Assembly: GCA_010405405.1 (NCBI GenBank)
Contig: MU004236.1
Location: 1,494,070-1,558,069 of the forward strand
DNA from: Microthyrium microscopicum
Lineage: Eukaryota > Ascomycota > Dothideomycetes > Microthyriales > Microthyriaceae
DNA length: 64,000 bases
Direction of reading: 5' to 3'
Part shown: piece after piece, positions 1 to 10,971 of the stretch
Layout: every line of letters starts with the position of its first letter
How positions within the stretch are numbered: position 1 is the first letter of the stretch
Translations under genes and position numbers: made by a program
Notes under the pieces: generated by a model
Told to the model about the DNA's origin: nothing
Seen by the model: only the letters and a program-made list of their open reading frames with translations
The model's database searches: none

Positions 1-703
1 CACAAGACGATCAGTTTAGATATGTCAAATCTAAGTACATATCTTTTAAATATTCCATTCAATGTTGTACATGTAAAAATAGTGAAAGGGAAGGAACGAC
101 AGGACTGGTTTCCAGTGTCAAGTGGAAGAGCGGTCGTGCTTGCCTTGCTTGCCCAGCCAACCACACGCTCCTTCCCACGAGACCTTCACCAGTTCCAGTG
201 CAGCACAGCACGGTTCCTGACTCTCAGACCTCCCAGTCTTCCCCCTAAACACCAAAACTCCAACAACTTGCTTTCTCCCTTAGCCAGCATTACCACCACA
301 AACTCTACTCTGTTTCCATACTTTTTTCTTCTGTATACCCTATCCTACTTCCTTTCTCCATTCGGGCCTTCTTATGCCTCTTCTCCATACTTGCCCGACT
401 TCCAGTCCTTGCTCCTATCCCGCTCCAGCGCCTTTGTTTCGCCAACCTCTTCAACCCGTGGCACGTCTCGCGATTGCGCTGGCAATGCGTTGACAATCCT
501 TCTTCCCCCCCTCCAATTGCTTTTGTCTTCTATCGGATGAAGGCTTGGTTTACTCTGCCCTCGTAGGATATCCCTTGTCGTCATCCGCGAGTGGTAGCAC
601 AACCCCTCAGACTTGTCCCTTTCAAATCTTCAGTCTCCGGCATCCTACCTCCTCTCAATTCGCCATACTTTCTACCCCACAGCCATAATTGAGCGCAAGT
701 CAT
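1..703 (+). other. Leader region of the first gene, no coding gene seen
   Basis: From about 190 to 700 the plus strand is pyrimidine-rich, which is typical of long 5' leaders in filamentous fungi, and it runs into the ATG at 704. An open frame at 22-540 has low-complexity Ser/Leu/Pro content and matches no family I know. I read it as untranslated leader or promoter, possibly with an upstream ORF. Confidence 0.5.
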
Positions 704-2463
704 ATGGCGACCCTGACGCCCACTCAAGCAATCAGTACCATCACTCCCCCTAGCAGCTCCCACGGAGAAAGAGGAATGTGGGAATACGCTGTTCCGATCG
801 ATCATGACGAGGTATGCCAAATCTTTTCCAGAATCTAACAATCTCCCACATTGCCGATTTACACAACCATTTCGAAGGATCATGAACCCTTGCCATCCCA
901 AGATTTGCTAATAGCTACTAGAATGCCATCAGGAACCGTGCCAAACAATCCTCCTTCAATGACCTCTCTAATACTGCACCGGCTCGACAGCCATTCACAT
1001 CGCAACCTAATGGCTCTTCTAATCAATTGCGATCGGTAGAAAACGATCATCTCGCGCCTGCTACGATTAATAATCTACGCTCGAAAAACAGCGATATCAG
1101 CAACACGAGCGAGCCTGACAGTCTATTAGATTTATACAAGTCTTCGTCAAATAACGCAACTCGAGCCAGCTCTTACAGTTCCGCGCCAAAACCTCGTAGG
1201 AAAGCATCTGCAACAAAACTTCGAGTTGGTACTGGTCCTGGTGGAAAAGTTACAGCGGCAGACGAGTCCAAGTGGATACATCGCGACAAGCTGGCGCAAA
1301 TAGAAAGCAAAGAACTTGAGGAGGCGGGATTCCGAGTTGGACGCCGGACTTCTGAACGTCAAGATAGGGATAGCAGTATTCGTGAGAAACGCCAACGATT
1401 AGCTTCTCCGGCCCCGATAGAAGGAGAAGTGGAAGAGCCCGCATTGTTTGAAGAAGAGGCTGGTCAATATGGAAAATCATTCATCCCAAAACCAAATACA
1501 CAGCGAGGGGTCAACTCGCGCATACCGGTTCCAAGAAGCGTATCCGGTTCCATGAGTCAAAGCGAACAAGATTCTACTGCTCCTGGAACTCGTAGTAGAA
1601 ATGGTAGCAATGGATGGACAGGGGATCAGAGCCCAAAGAGCTCACAAGGTTCAGCAAATGATAATCATGCTCCGAGCTCACCACCATCAGACTCGCCACT
1701 CCGTAACGGGTCTACTACTGCTGGAGCAACCTCGGAAAAATCCTCTCCCACTAAAAAGGCACGAAATCCGACGAAAAGTACCCCAGCTGGTCGCAAAACC
1801 ACAACAGCTACGCGACAGGTCTCGGCCGCGAAGTCGCGAAATGCAACTCCAACAACCAAAGTCACCCCCGAACCAAAGCGACCTGGAACCTCTAGCGGAC
1901 TTAATGGCCGACCAAGCACTTCGCATCGCCCTGAAGGTGATCCTCCTTGGATTGCGAGTATGTATAAACCAGATCCTCGGCTTCCACCTGACCAGCAGAT
2001 GCTTCCCACTCACGCGAAAAAACTTGCTCAGGAACAATGGGAGAAAGAGGGCAAAACCGGAACCGTCTATGATCGAGATTTCAAGTTATTGAATGACGAA
2101 ACTTTCCCAGACAGGCCTCCTAGTGGCGTTGGACAAGATCAAGTGAAGAACGATACTCGAGAATCGACAGAGAGCGACAAGCTCAAGACCACAATATTAA
2201 ACTCCAAGTGGACCCTAGGTATATCACCGCCTTTGGGAAGTCCACGAAGCATAACATCAATCGCTCGACCTGGAACAAGCGGCACAGATCGAGTGCATGG
2301 TGGATATAAGACTACGCCCACAATATCCGTACCACAAACGCCTGTCCAGAGCCCAGCTGTTCCAGTACCATCGACCACAGTTCGTATACCTGAACCGATG
2401 GAAGAGGAGTTTCCTAAGAGAAAAAAGGAAGGCGGGTGCTGTGCTGCATGTGTGGTGATGTAG
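704..2463 (+). CDS. TeaR-like prenylated cell-end marker protein
   Basis: Two exons (704-811 and 922-2463) give 549 residues; the 110-bp intron has GTATGC and a TAG acceptor and both exons meet in phase 0. The start at 704 gives an N-terminus containing WEYAVPIDHDE. Most of the protein is disordered and rich in Ser, Thr and Pro. A short charged block, KWIHRDKLAQIES, lies near residue 120. The protein ends in a Cys-rich tail, CCAACVVM. CVVM is a CaaX box of the farnesylation type, and the upstream CC pair could be palmitoylated, so the protein should sit on the plasma membrane. Architecture and motifs fit the TeaR/Mod5 family, which anchors the kelch protein TeaA at growing hyphal tips. The TeaR name rests on remembered motifs, so the CaaX membrane anchor is firmer than the name. 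Confidence 0.68.
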
Positions 2464-3590
2464 GCTGCACACCAAGTTCTCTAGGCCATTGATCAGGATA
2501 CATTATTTTTTATGGATCACGGGGCCTTTATACATACTATCGACAGCGTTTACATTCAGAAAGGAGTTGGGCGCATCTACAGGACAGCTTTCATGTCTCT
2601 GAAATCATGGGAGGCAGGCATGTTTTCACTCCAAGTATGGATCCCCATAGGTTTTTACGGGAGAAGAATATCTTTTGTCCACTCGAGTGGCATATTCCTG
2701 AGTCTTGTTGAACATCGGTTGATAGTATGTATTGATGGCAGCGCTGGCTTTAGCGTTTCTATTCTATCAGGCTTCGGAATTTATTTTCCAGTCCACTCGT
2801 ATGTATCGCCTTCCACGGTTTATCGTTCCTTTGTTTTTGCTACTATTCTCTTGTTACTTGTATTCTGCTTTTTTCTTGCAATGTTGTTATCCAGCGATTC
2901 CCCCCAAATGTTCGTGTACTTTTGATAAGTTGTCAGTGTGCTCAGGTGAAGCAGCCCATTTTGTCTATTATTTTGTTATTTTGTATCTTGATCTGTGGTC
3001 TTGTGGTCACGATATGGTGTATGGAGGCTGGAATGTGAGTTGCGAAAATATGAGCAGCGCGATCAGTATAGATTCTCTGGCCTTGACGAGGCTGTTGTTT
3101 GATTGCAGATATTGGGTACCCGTAAAGGGACCTTTGGCCGATCATGGTCTAAATTCAAGTACATATTTGATACAATTGGCATATTTCGTCAGGAATAGAT
3201 ATCGATTGTTATTGTGTCGGCCCGTAAATGCGGAAACTCACGATTGATACTTGGTTCACTAGAGGGTACGTGAGTGTGTGAGGCTCAACTTTTCAAGTAC
3301 CAGGAGGCATTAGAAGGTCCTAGAAGTTTAGAGAACCTTCTTGTGAACTATGACTGGTATGGTACGTACTTAGTTAGTTGGGCTCATTGAAAACCATAAC
3401 TTTTTTCTTTATGTTGTACATTGCATGTACAGAAGAATCGCTTCTGAAATATTCCAACTGCGATTTCTAGCAGATACCGAGTAGGTGGGATGCACCGCCA
3501 CCTCACGAGGCATATCCGTCCGCGTTCCCAGGAAACTTGTGGCCCCAGATCGGAACGTCATTTACCAATCCACCTGATAACTTTCTGTTC
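2464..3590. other. Intergenic, 3' region of the CaaX gene
   Basis: About 1.1 kb without a supported gene. Overlapping open frames at 2512-3247 are hydrophobic, T-rich and lack splice or family support. The first part is probably 3' UTR. Confidence 0.5.
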
Positions 3591-3789
3591 TACCTCTGGT
3601 GCGCGTTCTGTGGTTATCACCCTAAAAATTGCTGGTTTTCTAGACAGAAACTACAGGTCGTTTATTATTGGCTGCTTCAAAGTCTTGGCGGAGAACATCA
3701 AAGTATTGGCCAATTAGCTTAATTACATGGGCCCTATTTTATGAGTGTATTTTTCTAGGGTGATAACCACAGAACGCGCACCAGAGGTA
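3591..3789. mobile_element. MITE with 34-bp perfect inverted repeats and TA duplication
   Basis: The stretch beginning TACCTCTGGTGCGCG at 3591-3624 is repeated as its exact reverse complement at 3756-3789. Taking the outer TA at each end as target duplication leaves a 195-bp element (3593-3787) beginning CCTCTGG and ending CCAGAGG. Its centre is AT-rich and non-coding. Size, long perfect repeats and TA duplication fit a non-autonomous Tc1/mariner (Fot1/pogo-like) element. The perfect match of the arms suggests either recent insertion or selection on the hairpin. Confidence 0.85.
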
Positions 3790-4600
3790 CATCTTTCCTC
3801 TACTCCTCTACAACTGTCTTGCGCTTTGATACATGAACCATATTTCTGAGACAGTTGCATCCTGGGTCTTTCCCGGCCTTCTTCATGTTGATAGTCCTTG
3901 CCTGTTGAGGCAGAGCCGTTTCCTGTTCAATCGCAGTTGCCACCAACGCAATCGTTCCTTCCTTCCTTAACCCGTTGGCTAACGCAGCTTGGACCTCTTC
4001 AGCCTTACTTCCTTCCTTCTATACCCACGCTATCCATCTTACACTATTTTATTTCCACTCTCATAACACTCTACCCTCCCTACGTTGACCTCCTCTACAA
4101 TTCACCTTTTCTCCCTAACCTTTGCCGCTACCATCTATCCATTGCCTCAGTTTGTTCACACAAACTATTCCACAAACGCAGCGTCAGAATCACTCGTGCT
4201 GCTTCCAGAAACCGGCCAAATACCAAATCTTCGTCACCAACGTTGCTGAATCGTCCGGCGCTCCGGAACGAATATAATATTCAGACGTCGATATTGCTAT
4301 CAAGCTCGCTCCCTCCTACCTCTGAGCTATCTGCTTCCACCATTCCACTCGACAAGCTATCCATAGCCCTACTACCACAAAGCGTGCCATCGTCATCCAC
4401 ACGCTCTAGTCGATCTCCAGAATCAGCACTGGCCGTTCCTTTCTTCATATACAAGGGGAACTACGTTGGGTTTGCCTGCGCCAAATCCATGTCAGCCTAG
4501 CTACTGGGTTGTACGCTTCTTTGGCTTCTCAACATCCCAACGCTAGCGACGCAGCTAGTTACGCCACCCATTTACAAAACACCATACTACTTAAGCAATC
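3790..4600 (+). other. Promoter and leader of the RING gene
   Basis: Pyrimidine-rich sequence from about 3940 to 4130 runs towards the ATG at 4601. An open frame at 3898-4500 has no ATG at its upstream end and is low in complexity, so I treat this as promoter and 5' leader. Confidence 0.5.
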
Positions 4601-6387
4601 ATGTCTTCACAGCAAACCACGACTGCTCGGCCACAGGTATACTGCTTTGGATGCCAACATGTATGGTATCAAGACGAACATGGCATTCGATGCCCAGCAT
4701 GCGAGTCGGACTTTGTCCAGATTGTAAGTCGCCTCATACTTTCCTTCAGACATTAAACCAGTGTCTCTGTTTGTTCCACTCATCCTGTTCATCATATTGA
4801 TTCTATCAGATTGAAACTGGAAATGATCCGCGAGAGGACCCTCCAATTATAGATGATGATATGGATTTTGAAACATGGCAGAATCAAATGCATGATGACC
4901 ACACTCATGAACCGCCATCGGATGCTGGGCATGGTCTCCATTTTGCTCCACTCGGTTCCAATCCCCTCGCAGCTCGCGGCCCTGGACAACCCGACCAAGC
5001 GGCTACGTTAGGCTCGTTGTTCGGATTGTTACAATCCTTCCAGTCGTTAACAGCCCCTGCTGCCAGCACTACAAGAAGTTACGACTTCAATTTGGGTACT
5101 AGTGGTCGCTTATCCTTCCGAACAACGACCAGTTACCGTGATGGTAGCGCAAATGACCCTCAGTCGCCAGACTTACCCGTTCAGGATATTAATAGGTATG
5201 TCTTCAAGACTTTATCTCCTCAATTCGAGGATGCTGACGAAGACAGTAGCTTTCTCCACGACATGTTTGCGCCAGGTGGTCCAGGCATTCCACCTCAATT
5301 TGCACAGGCAAACGGTCAACGAGCTGGAACAACCCGAAATGCTCAAATGGCTTTTATGGACGCATTACTTCACGGACCTCTTGGTCTTCATAGAGCTGGA
5401 TACGCCACAAGTAATGAAGATTTGGAGCGCATTGTTGCCGAACTTTTCGAACAGCAAGCTGGTCAAAGCGGAGCACCAGCCGCCTCTGAAGATGCGATTG
5501 CATCACTTCCAACAAAACCGGTCGACCAAAATATGCTGGGTGACAGTGAAAAGGCAGAGTGTACAATCTGCATGGGTGAAGTGGCACTAGGCGAAGTTGT
5601 CACAGAGTTGTACTGTCACCATTGGTTTCATACTGATTGCATCAAACCATGGCTTGAACAGCACAATACGTGCCCACATTGTCGAATGAGTATTGAGGAC
5701 TCGAAAGCTGCATTTGACAAAAAGAACGCAAACACTGGCCAGAACAACAGCTCTACTAACGCTGCGTCGGGTAGCGGGACAAATGCACCATCATCTCAAG
5801 CTTCCAGTATGCCGCGTCCACCTGGCGCATGGCCTACCATGTTCCATTCGCAACAACCATCAGGAACGGCAACAACTCGTCCTCAGCAGCCATTGCTAAA
5901 CAGTCCTTTGCATCAGGCTCTTCGAGACAATCGCTCACAATCGAATACGCCGAATGATAGAGGCCAGCGTCGAGTCGGAGGACAACGTCGAGACAGTTCC
6001 TCGCCGCTTGATGGACCACGTTCTACTCGCTGGTCGCAATCATACGACGAGATTTCTAGCTCGGATAGTCGCTCACGTCGGCGTAGCACTCGGGACTTGC
6101 AAAGGAGTGCAAATCAAGAGGGTCAGAACCCACCGATTCATAACCTACAAGATCGCCTAGAGCAGATTCGGCGTGCTGGAGGCCGAGAAGCTGACACACA
6201 AGACAATGTGAACCGTCGAACTCGCGATCAATCTTATAGCACACGAGATTACGAACGTCGGAGGAGTGCAAGTGAACTTAATGAACCCCATAATGATGGA
6301 GAGCAAGAAAATCCCGGCCTGCTGCAAAGAGCGCGAGATTGGTTCTCTGGACACGGTCAAGGACAAGGTCATGGCCATGGACATTAA
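4601..6387 (+). CDS. RING-H2 E3 ubiquitin ligase with N-terminal zinc ribbon (RNF115/126 type)
   Basis: Two exons (4601-4723 and 4810-6387) give 566 residues; the intron has GTAAGT and a CAG acceptor. Residues 14-41 hold a zinc-ribbon pattern, CFGC followed by CPAC, as in the N-terminal finger of RNF115/126 (BCA2) ligases. A RING-H2 domain starts at CTICMGE and continues through CHHWFH and CPHCRMSI, giving the C3H2C3 ligand set. The rest is disordered: acidic and Gly/Ala-rich before the RING, Ser/Arg/Gln-rich after it, with a Gly-His repeat at the C-terminus. The family transfers ubiquitin from an E2 to substrates, often in trafficking and protein quality control; the substrate here is unknown. 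Domain identity is strong. Confidence 0.9.
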
Positions 6388-6813
6388 GATTTTGATGATA
6401 TCCTCTTTAATTATTCGTACACTTCAAAATACATTCGGTCGGGACTAGTATGATGCTAAGCGTGGCGTTGCGGCTCTGTATTTGAAGATAGGACGCAGAT
6501 TGCCATGGATATATTAGTAGAGGTATCACACACAATCGTGTCAATAAAAACTCAATTCTTTACACTTCCTATAAGAAAAAAATCAATCTCAGGTGTTTAC
6601 TTAATATTACTAAATAAAAGCCCCTTTTAAAGTTTAGCCCCTGAGTCGGCGATTCTTCGGCATCGTCAGATCGCGACGCGACTTCATCTCGAATGTCATC
6701 CAACGTTGATGATTTCTCAATCCACATAGAACCCACGACGAGTTGATGATTTCTCAATCCACACAGAACCCACGACGAGAAATGCTGTGTGATTGAAACA
6801 ACAACAATCGTCC
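6388..6813 (+). other. Intergenic and RRG7-like promoter
   Basis: The first part is 3' UTR of the RING gene, with AT-rich sequence at 6540-6620. The last 108 bp carry the tandem 37-bp repeat listed separately. No gene is seen. Confidence 0.5.
6706..6779. repeat. Two tandem 37-bp copies just upstream of a start codon
   Basis: The unit begins TTGATGATTTCTCAATCC and occupies 6706-6742 and 6743-6779. The copies differ at one base (T versus C). The second copy ends 34 bp before the ATG at 6814, so the repeat lies in the proximal promoter or 5' leader of the RRG7-like gene. Confidence 0.9.
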
Positions 6814-7971
6814 ATGAGACATCGCCATGGCCTCGCATCGGCCGTTTCGCGCGCCCTCGCACACCCCACAACCTCTAAACCATTCGTAGTCATTCGTTCA
6901 TACCGCACCAAAACCACCAAACCACCATCACGTCCACCTGGCAAATCACTCACCACCCTCTCCACAACCTCGTCGCCAGTGCTTCCACCATCTCTCCTTC
7001 TCCCCTCAACATCGGCGCCCACGTCTATACCCACATCAGCATCTACAGCCACATCAACCACGCCCATAATACTCCCCGGCTCCACCAACCATTCCTGTCT
7101 CCCCTCCTTCCTAACCCACGCTGCCAGCACGTCCCTCTCCCCCTCATCGCCCGTTTACAAGGGCACACTCTACGAGTATCTCGTCGCCCGCGCTCTCCTG
7201 CCCTACGGCTTCACGCTAACGCGCGTCGGCCGCACATCCGATGCTGGCATCGATTTGCTAGGCGAATGGAATCTTCCCGTCCTTCCTATACCATTACGCG
7301 TGATCCTGCAATGTAAGGCTCATGCGCGGCCGCTGGCGCCTACGTATGTGCGTGAACTTGAGGGCGCTGTTGGCTCTGCGCCGGCGGGCTGGCGAAATGG
7401 TATGGGGTTGTTGGCGGGGATGGGGAGAGCGAGCAGGGGTGTTAGGGAGGCGGTTGGACGGGCGCCGGGTGCGTGTGGGTATATTTGTGTTGATGGGAGG
7501 GGCGTTGTTAGGCAGGTGGTGTGGAATTGGCGGGCGGAGGAGATGGGGTTGTGTGGGGTTGGTGTTACGTTGAGATATGAAGAGGGGGAAGAGGGTGTGG
7601 TAGCGTTGACGTGGAAGGGGGTGGAGATTGAGGGAGTTGGAGTCTCTGGGCAAGAGGCTTTGGAGATGCCGGTGGTGGATATTGGGGATTTGGATCTGGG
7701 AAGAAGAGAGCGGTCGAATAAGAAGGTGGTGGAGATGGAGGTTGGAGTTATTGGAAGAAAGAGAGGACGGCCGAGAAAAGTCGTTGTCGCGGACTTTGAA
7801 AAGGCTATTAAGAAGAGGGGGCGACCGAAGAAGGTTGTGGAAGTTGAAGTTGCTGTCAGGACACGAGGCAGGCCACGAAAGGATAAAGTCAACGCGAAGA
7901 ACGATGTCCAAGTCGAGACGATGATGCCAATACCGAAACGGAAACCAGGCCGTCCCAAGAAGATGCCTTGA
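6814..7971 (+). CDS. RRG7-like mitochondrial protein (DUF2034) with four AT-hooks
   Basis: Single exon of 385 residues from the first ATG. The N-terminus (about 1-45) is rich in Arg, Ser and Ala and lacks acidic residues, as expected for a mitochondrial presequence. A conserved core follows: GTLYEYLVARALL, VGRTSDAGIDLLGEW and VILQCKA, matching the Glu, Asp and Q-x-K positions of a PD-(D/E)xK restriction-endonuclease-like fold. This is the pattern of RRG7 (required for respiratory growth 7). The C-terminal 72 residues carry four GRP cores flanked by basic residues (near 318, 336, 352 and 379), which are AT-hooks. These should bind the minor groove of AT-rich DNA, such as mitochondrial DNA. Whether this copy cleaves DNA is unknown. 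Family call good; AT-hooks seen directly. Confidence 0.8.
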   Translation: MRHRHGLASAVSRALAHPTTSKPFVVIRSYRTKTTKPPSRPPGKSLTTLSTTSSPVLPPSLLLPSTSAPTSIPTSASTATSTTPIILPGSTNHSCLPSFLTHAASTSLSPSSPVYKGTLYEYLVARALLPYGFTLTRVGRTSDAGIDLLGEWNLPVLPIPLRVILQCKAHARPLAPTYVRELEGAVGSAPAGWRNGMGLLAGMGRASRGVREAVGRAPGACGYICVDGRGVVRQVVWNWRAEEMGLCGVGVTLRYEEGEEGVVALTWKGVEIEGVGVSGQEALEMPVVDIGDLDLGRRERSNKKVVEMEVGVIGRKRGRPRKVVVADFEKAIKKRGRPKKVVEVEVAVRTRGRPRKDKVNAKNDVQVETMMPIPKRKPGRPKKMP

Positions 7972-8293
7972 ATACACTTCCTGAAGCTACTCGACCTGCC
8001 CAGCACATTACAATCCGCTCGATATTGTATTCGATTGGGAATATCACTTTCGGTGAGCAATTTTGATGGCCAAAATCGCATCCAACGGTCAATAACGCAT
8101 CCATTGGTCAATATCGCATTCGATGGCCAACGTCGCACTCGATGGTCAATATCGCAATTGATGGCCAATACCGCATTCAATGGGAGACACAATCTAAAGG
8201 AGATATACACATCTTATTGGCAGTATCAAAGCTTTTGATAGATTACAGCAGAAGGCATCGCAGCAGGGTATCGAGCGGATCAACCAAATAATA
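7972..8293. repeat. Short degenerate tandem repeat between two genes
   Basis: Between about 8063 and 8190 a unit of 18-20 bp is repeated about six times, with the core ATGGTCAATATCGCATTCG and variants such as GATGGCCAACGTCGCACTC. It lies in the space between convergent genes (RRG7-like plus strand, unknown protein minus strand). No gene is seen here. Confidence 0.75.
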
Positions 8294-10971
8294 CTATCTC
8301 CTCCCAAACCCAAGTCTTCTCAACGTCCCCTGTCGATCAACTTGTCTTTCCACCAAGGGCCTATTATCTCCCTCCATCTCCAGTCTTCTCTCTACGGCTG
8401 GCAGCTCACTCGGCGCAAAAGTAAAATCCGGCGCCTCGACTACACCCTCGCGCGGATTAGGAACCCCTGGATCTCGTAGATCATCCTGCCACACCGTCCG
8501 AAATACTTCGATGAACCGAGTTGACTCTTGTGGCAACTTGATCCGCTCGCCACTCGACATGCGCGAGCTGGCTGATGGGCGTCGGCCACGGAATGCGCTG
8601 GTGCTTGGCTGTGGAGAAGGACGAGGCGCAAATTGCACGTAGAGCGTACGAACGCCTTCGAGTATACCATCTGGATCTGTAGAGCCGAGGGATGTCAGCG
8701 TAGGCAGTGGGAGTGTGCTGTGGTCCTTGCTGGCGCTGGACCGCCGACGGAGTGCGTTCTTGAAGCGCGAGGAGGATGCTTCCAGGGGGCTGGATGCGAA
8801 GGTCTCGCGTGAGCCAAGGTCGATGGAAAGGTGGTGGTGCTTGTCTTCATGCGGAAGCTCGCGAATGTCACGGAGCGCAATTTCAATGTGATGTTCAGCA
8901 TGGAAGAAGGAGATGGTGTGCCGGTATGGGTAGGCACTGTCGACCCAGATGTTGAGGCGCTCGCTTTGGGTTAGGCCTGTAGGCATGCCGTAGTTGGATT
9001 CTCGGGGGTGAACGTCAGTCCATACTGTGATATATTAGCTGTTGATAGTGCAAGAATAGGCGATTGGCATACAAAGATCGAAGCCGAATGAGTCTATCAG
9101 TCGTTTGCCTCGTATGGCTTCTTGGAAGTTGTCGCGTGTGGCAATTTCGCCGAAGGTGTAGCGGACTGAGATTTCTTGTTGAAAGTTGTAATCTGGCTCC
9201 ATATACTCAATCATGTGGCGTTGATAGAAGCGCACGGTGAGGCTGTTGCTCATGGAGTCTGGTGGGACGTGTGGAACGACGTATCCTCTAGCTGGTACTA
9301 TCCCTATGTTAGAAAGCAGTATGACCCAGGGCGGTAAACGAACAGTAATGCCTCAACTTTTCGTTTGAGTGGGCGACTTCCCATACTACGCATCTCAATG
9401 AATTGTTGATATGCTCAATGGAGAATTTGACTAGTCGTAATGGTTGGAGACGAGAGGTCAATGTACTAAAGCCTGTCAGTCGAAAAGAAAGTTGTGATTG
9501 TAGAAGGTTTCTTACATAGTTGCGATGGAATAGTCGCTAGCACCTAAGGATATTGACCCCGGGTGAGAAGTCGCTTGTAAACCAGCTGGGTAGGGAGATG
9601 TATATGGGGTCGAGTGAAAGCTTCCTGTGCGATCACGACTGTCAAATGGGCTTGGAGCATTGAAATGTGGTATAGGAGATTGATAACTGGAGGGTCTAGA
9701 CCATTGACTGCTTGGGCGATTGTGGAGATCTGGTGTTGGCGGACCATGTCGACTGTACAGGTCTTGAGCTGGCATAGTGGGCTCAGGCCATCGTAACTCA
9801 TCGTGGCTGGGTGATGAAGATGTATGGTGTAGCGGGCGCGGCGAAGAAAACTCGTCGTCGTCTGCAGCAGAAGTCGCATATTGTGACGATGAAAGCCATG
9901 GCATAGTCGTGACAGGGGGAAGATCTGGCAACGGGGCTTCGATATGTTCCTGAACATACGCTGGTGGTCGGAATGTCCAGTGGATTGAGTGATGTGAGAT
10001 TGAAACCGTCATTTCGCTGAGGTTTCTTTCTGGGAAGTTCAGGAGGTCGACTGAGTCCCTCGGAAGAGGGGGTACTGGGCCATCGATTTGAGCTATACCC
10101 GCTCTTATACACAGAACCTGCCATAACTTAAGTAGCTTATGCTCTAGCGACGAGAAGTTGTAAGGTACACGGCCAGGTCGCAAAGTGTTGATATTCGTCT
10201 CTCTCTTATACATGTATCGAATGGACGCCAGCTCATTGTACAACTCATCAAAACTCCTGTCTAGAGGGGGTATCTCGTCAACAGGGTCTTCTAGAACGGT
10301 GCCAGGCATATTAAGATGCCATGTTGCCATCCTATGATGAATGGGAGTCGGGTCATATCCTGTTGAGGCAAGTCGGAGCTCTGTGCTACTGCTTTCTGGA
10401 TCCTTTCGTGATCTATGGATTGAGGTTAGAACATGCTTTTTGTACTCTGTTCACTCTCAGGAGTACCTACAATGCTCCGAGAAGAAGATAAATATTGAAT
10501 TTACGTATCTCAACTCTGAGCTTGTTCACAAGATCCGAGCAATCGCGGCCGTATATGGACCTGCATTGCATCAGTATATATCATCCGTGTTCATCATAGA
10601 CGCACTTACCAGTGTCCCTGCCATGCTGACCTAAGTAGCGGACCAGAACTCGAAGTTTCAAGGTCTATGCTAGGCAAAAAGCTTGTGTTCTTGAGGTTCC
10701 AGTAAAAGCTGAAGAGCTTCTCACAGTCATTTATAGTTCCAGAGAAGTCATTTGGCTGGGGATAGACGTCAACAAATCGAGTGACTATAGAGTTGAAATC
10801 TGTAAGTACGCGAATAAAGCAGAAGCATGTATCCAGCAGCTCTTGTATTTGTCGTGGAGCATTCTCGTATTCTGAAGGTACCTGGCTGTCATATGGGGTC
10901 GTGAATTTTTGATATTGCTCCTCTGCTTTTTGCACAGCTTGCAATATGTCGTTCTGGATCCATCCAGGCAT
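8294..10971 (-). CDS. Unrecognised fungal protein, six exons
   Basis: The minus-strand model is 10971-10610, 10560-10471, 10412-9516, 9465-9344, 9303-9073 and 9024-8294. It closes in phase to 810 residues with introns of 40-58 bp. I do not recognise a family. The N-terminal third is predicted helical (PGWIQNDILQAVQKAEEQY; DLVNKLRVEIRKFN). A Ser/Pro-rich linker follows. The C-terminal half looks folded (SLTVRFYQRHMIEYMEP; RLNIWVDSAYPYRHTISFF) and ends in a Ser/Arg-rich tail. The reading frame is also open upstream to 11022, just after a TAG acceptor with a CTAAC branch site. The true start may therefore lie in an additional upstream exon, so the N-terminus is tentative. No signal peptide or membrane segment is evident. 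Confidence 0.72.

Noticed and set aside
22-540. 172-codon open frame at the left edge
   Set aside because: Low-complexity, pyrimidine-driven composition and no family pattern. It lies in the leader of the next gene on the same strand.
2512-3247. Hydrophobic open frames after the first gene
   Set aside because: Overlapping frames in T-rich sequence with no splice sites or conserved motifs; better read as 3' UTR.
3898-4500. 200-codon open frame upstream of the RING gene
   Set aside because: No ATG at its start, low complexity, and overlaps the expected 5' leader.
7294-8210. Long minus-strand frames opposite the RRG7-like gene
   Set aside because: Ser/Thr/Pro/His-rich translations are antisense shadows of a GC-biased coding exon.
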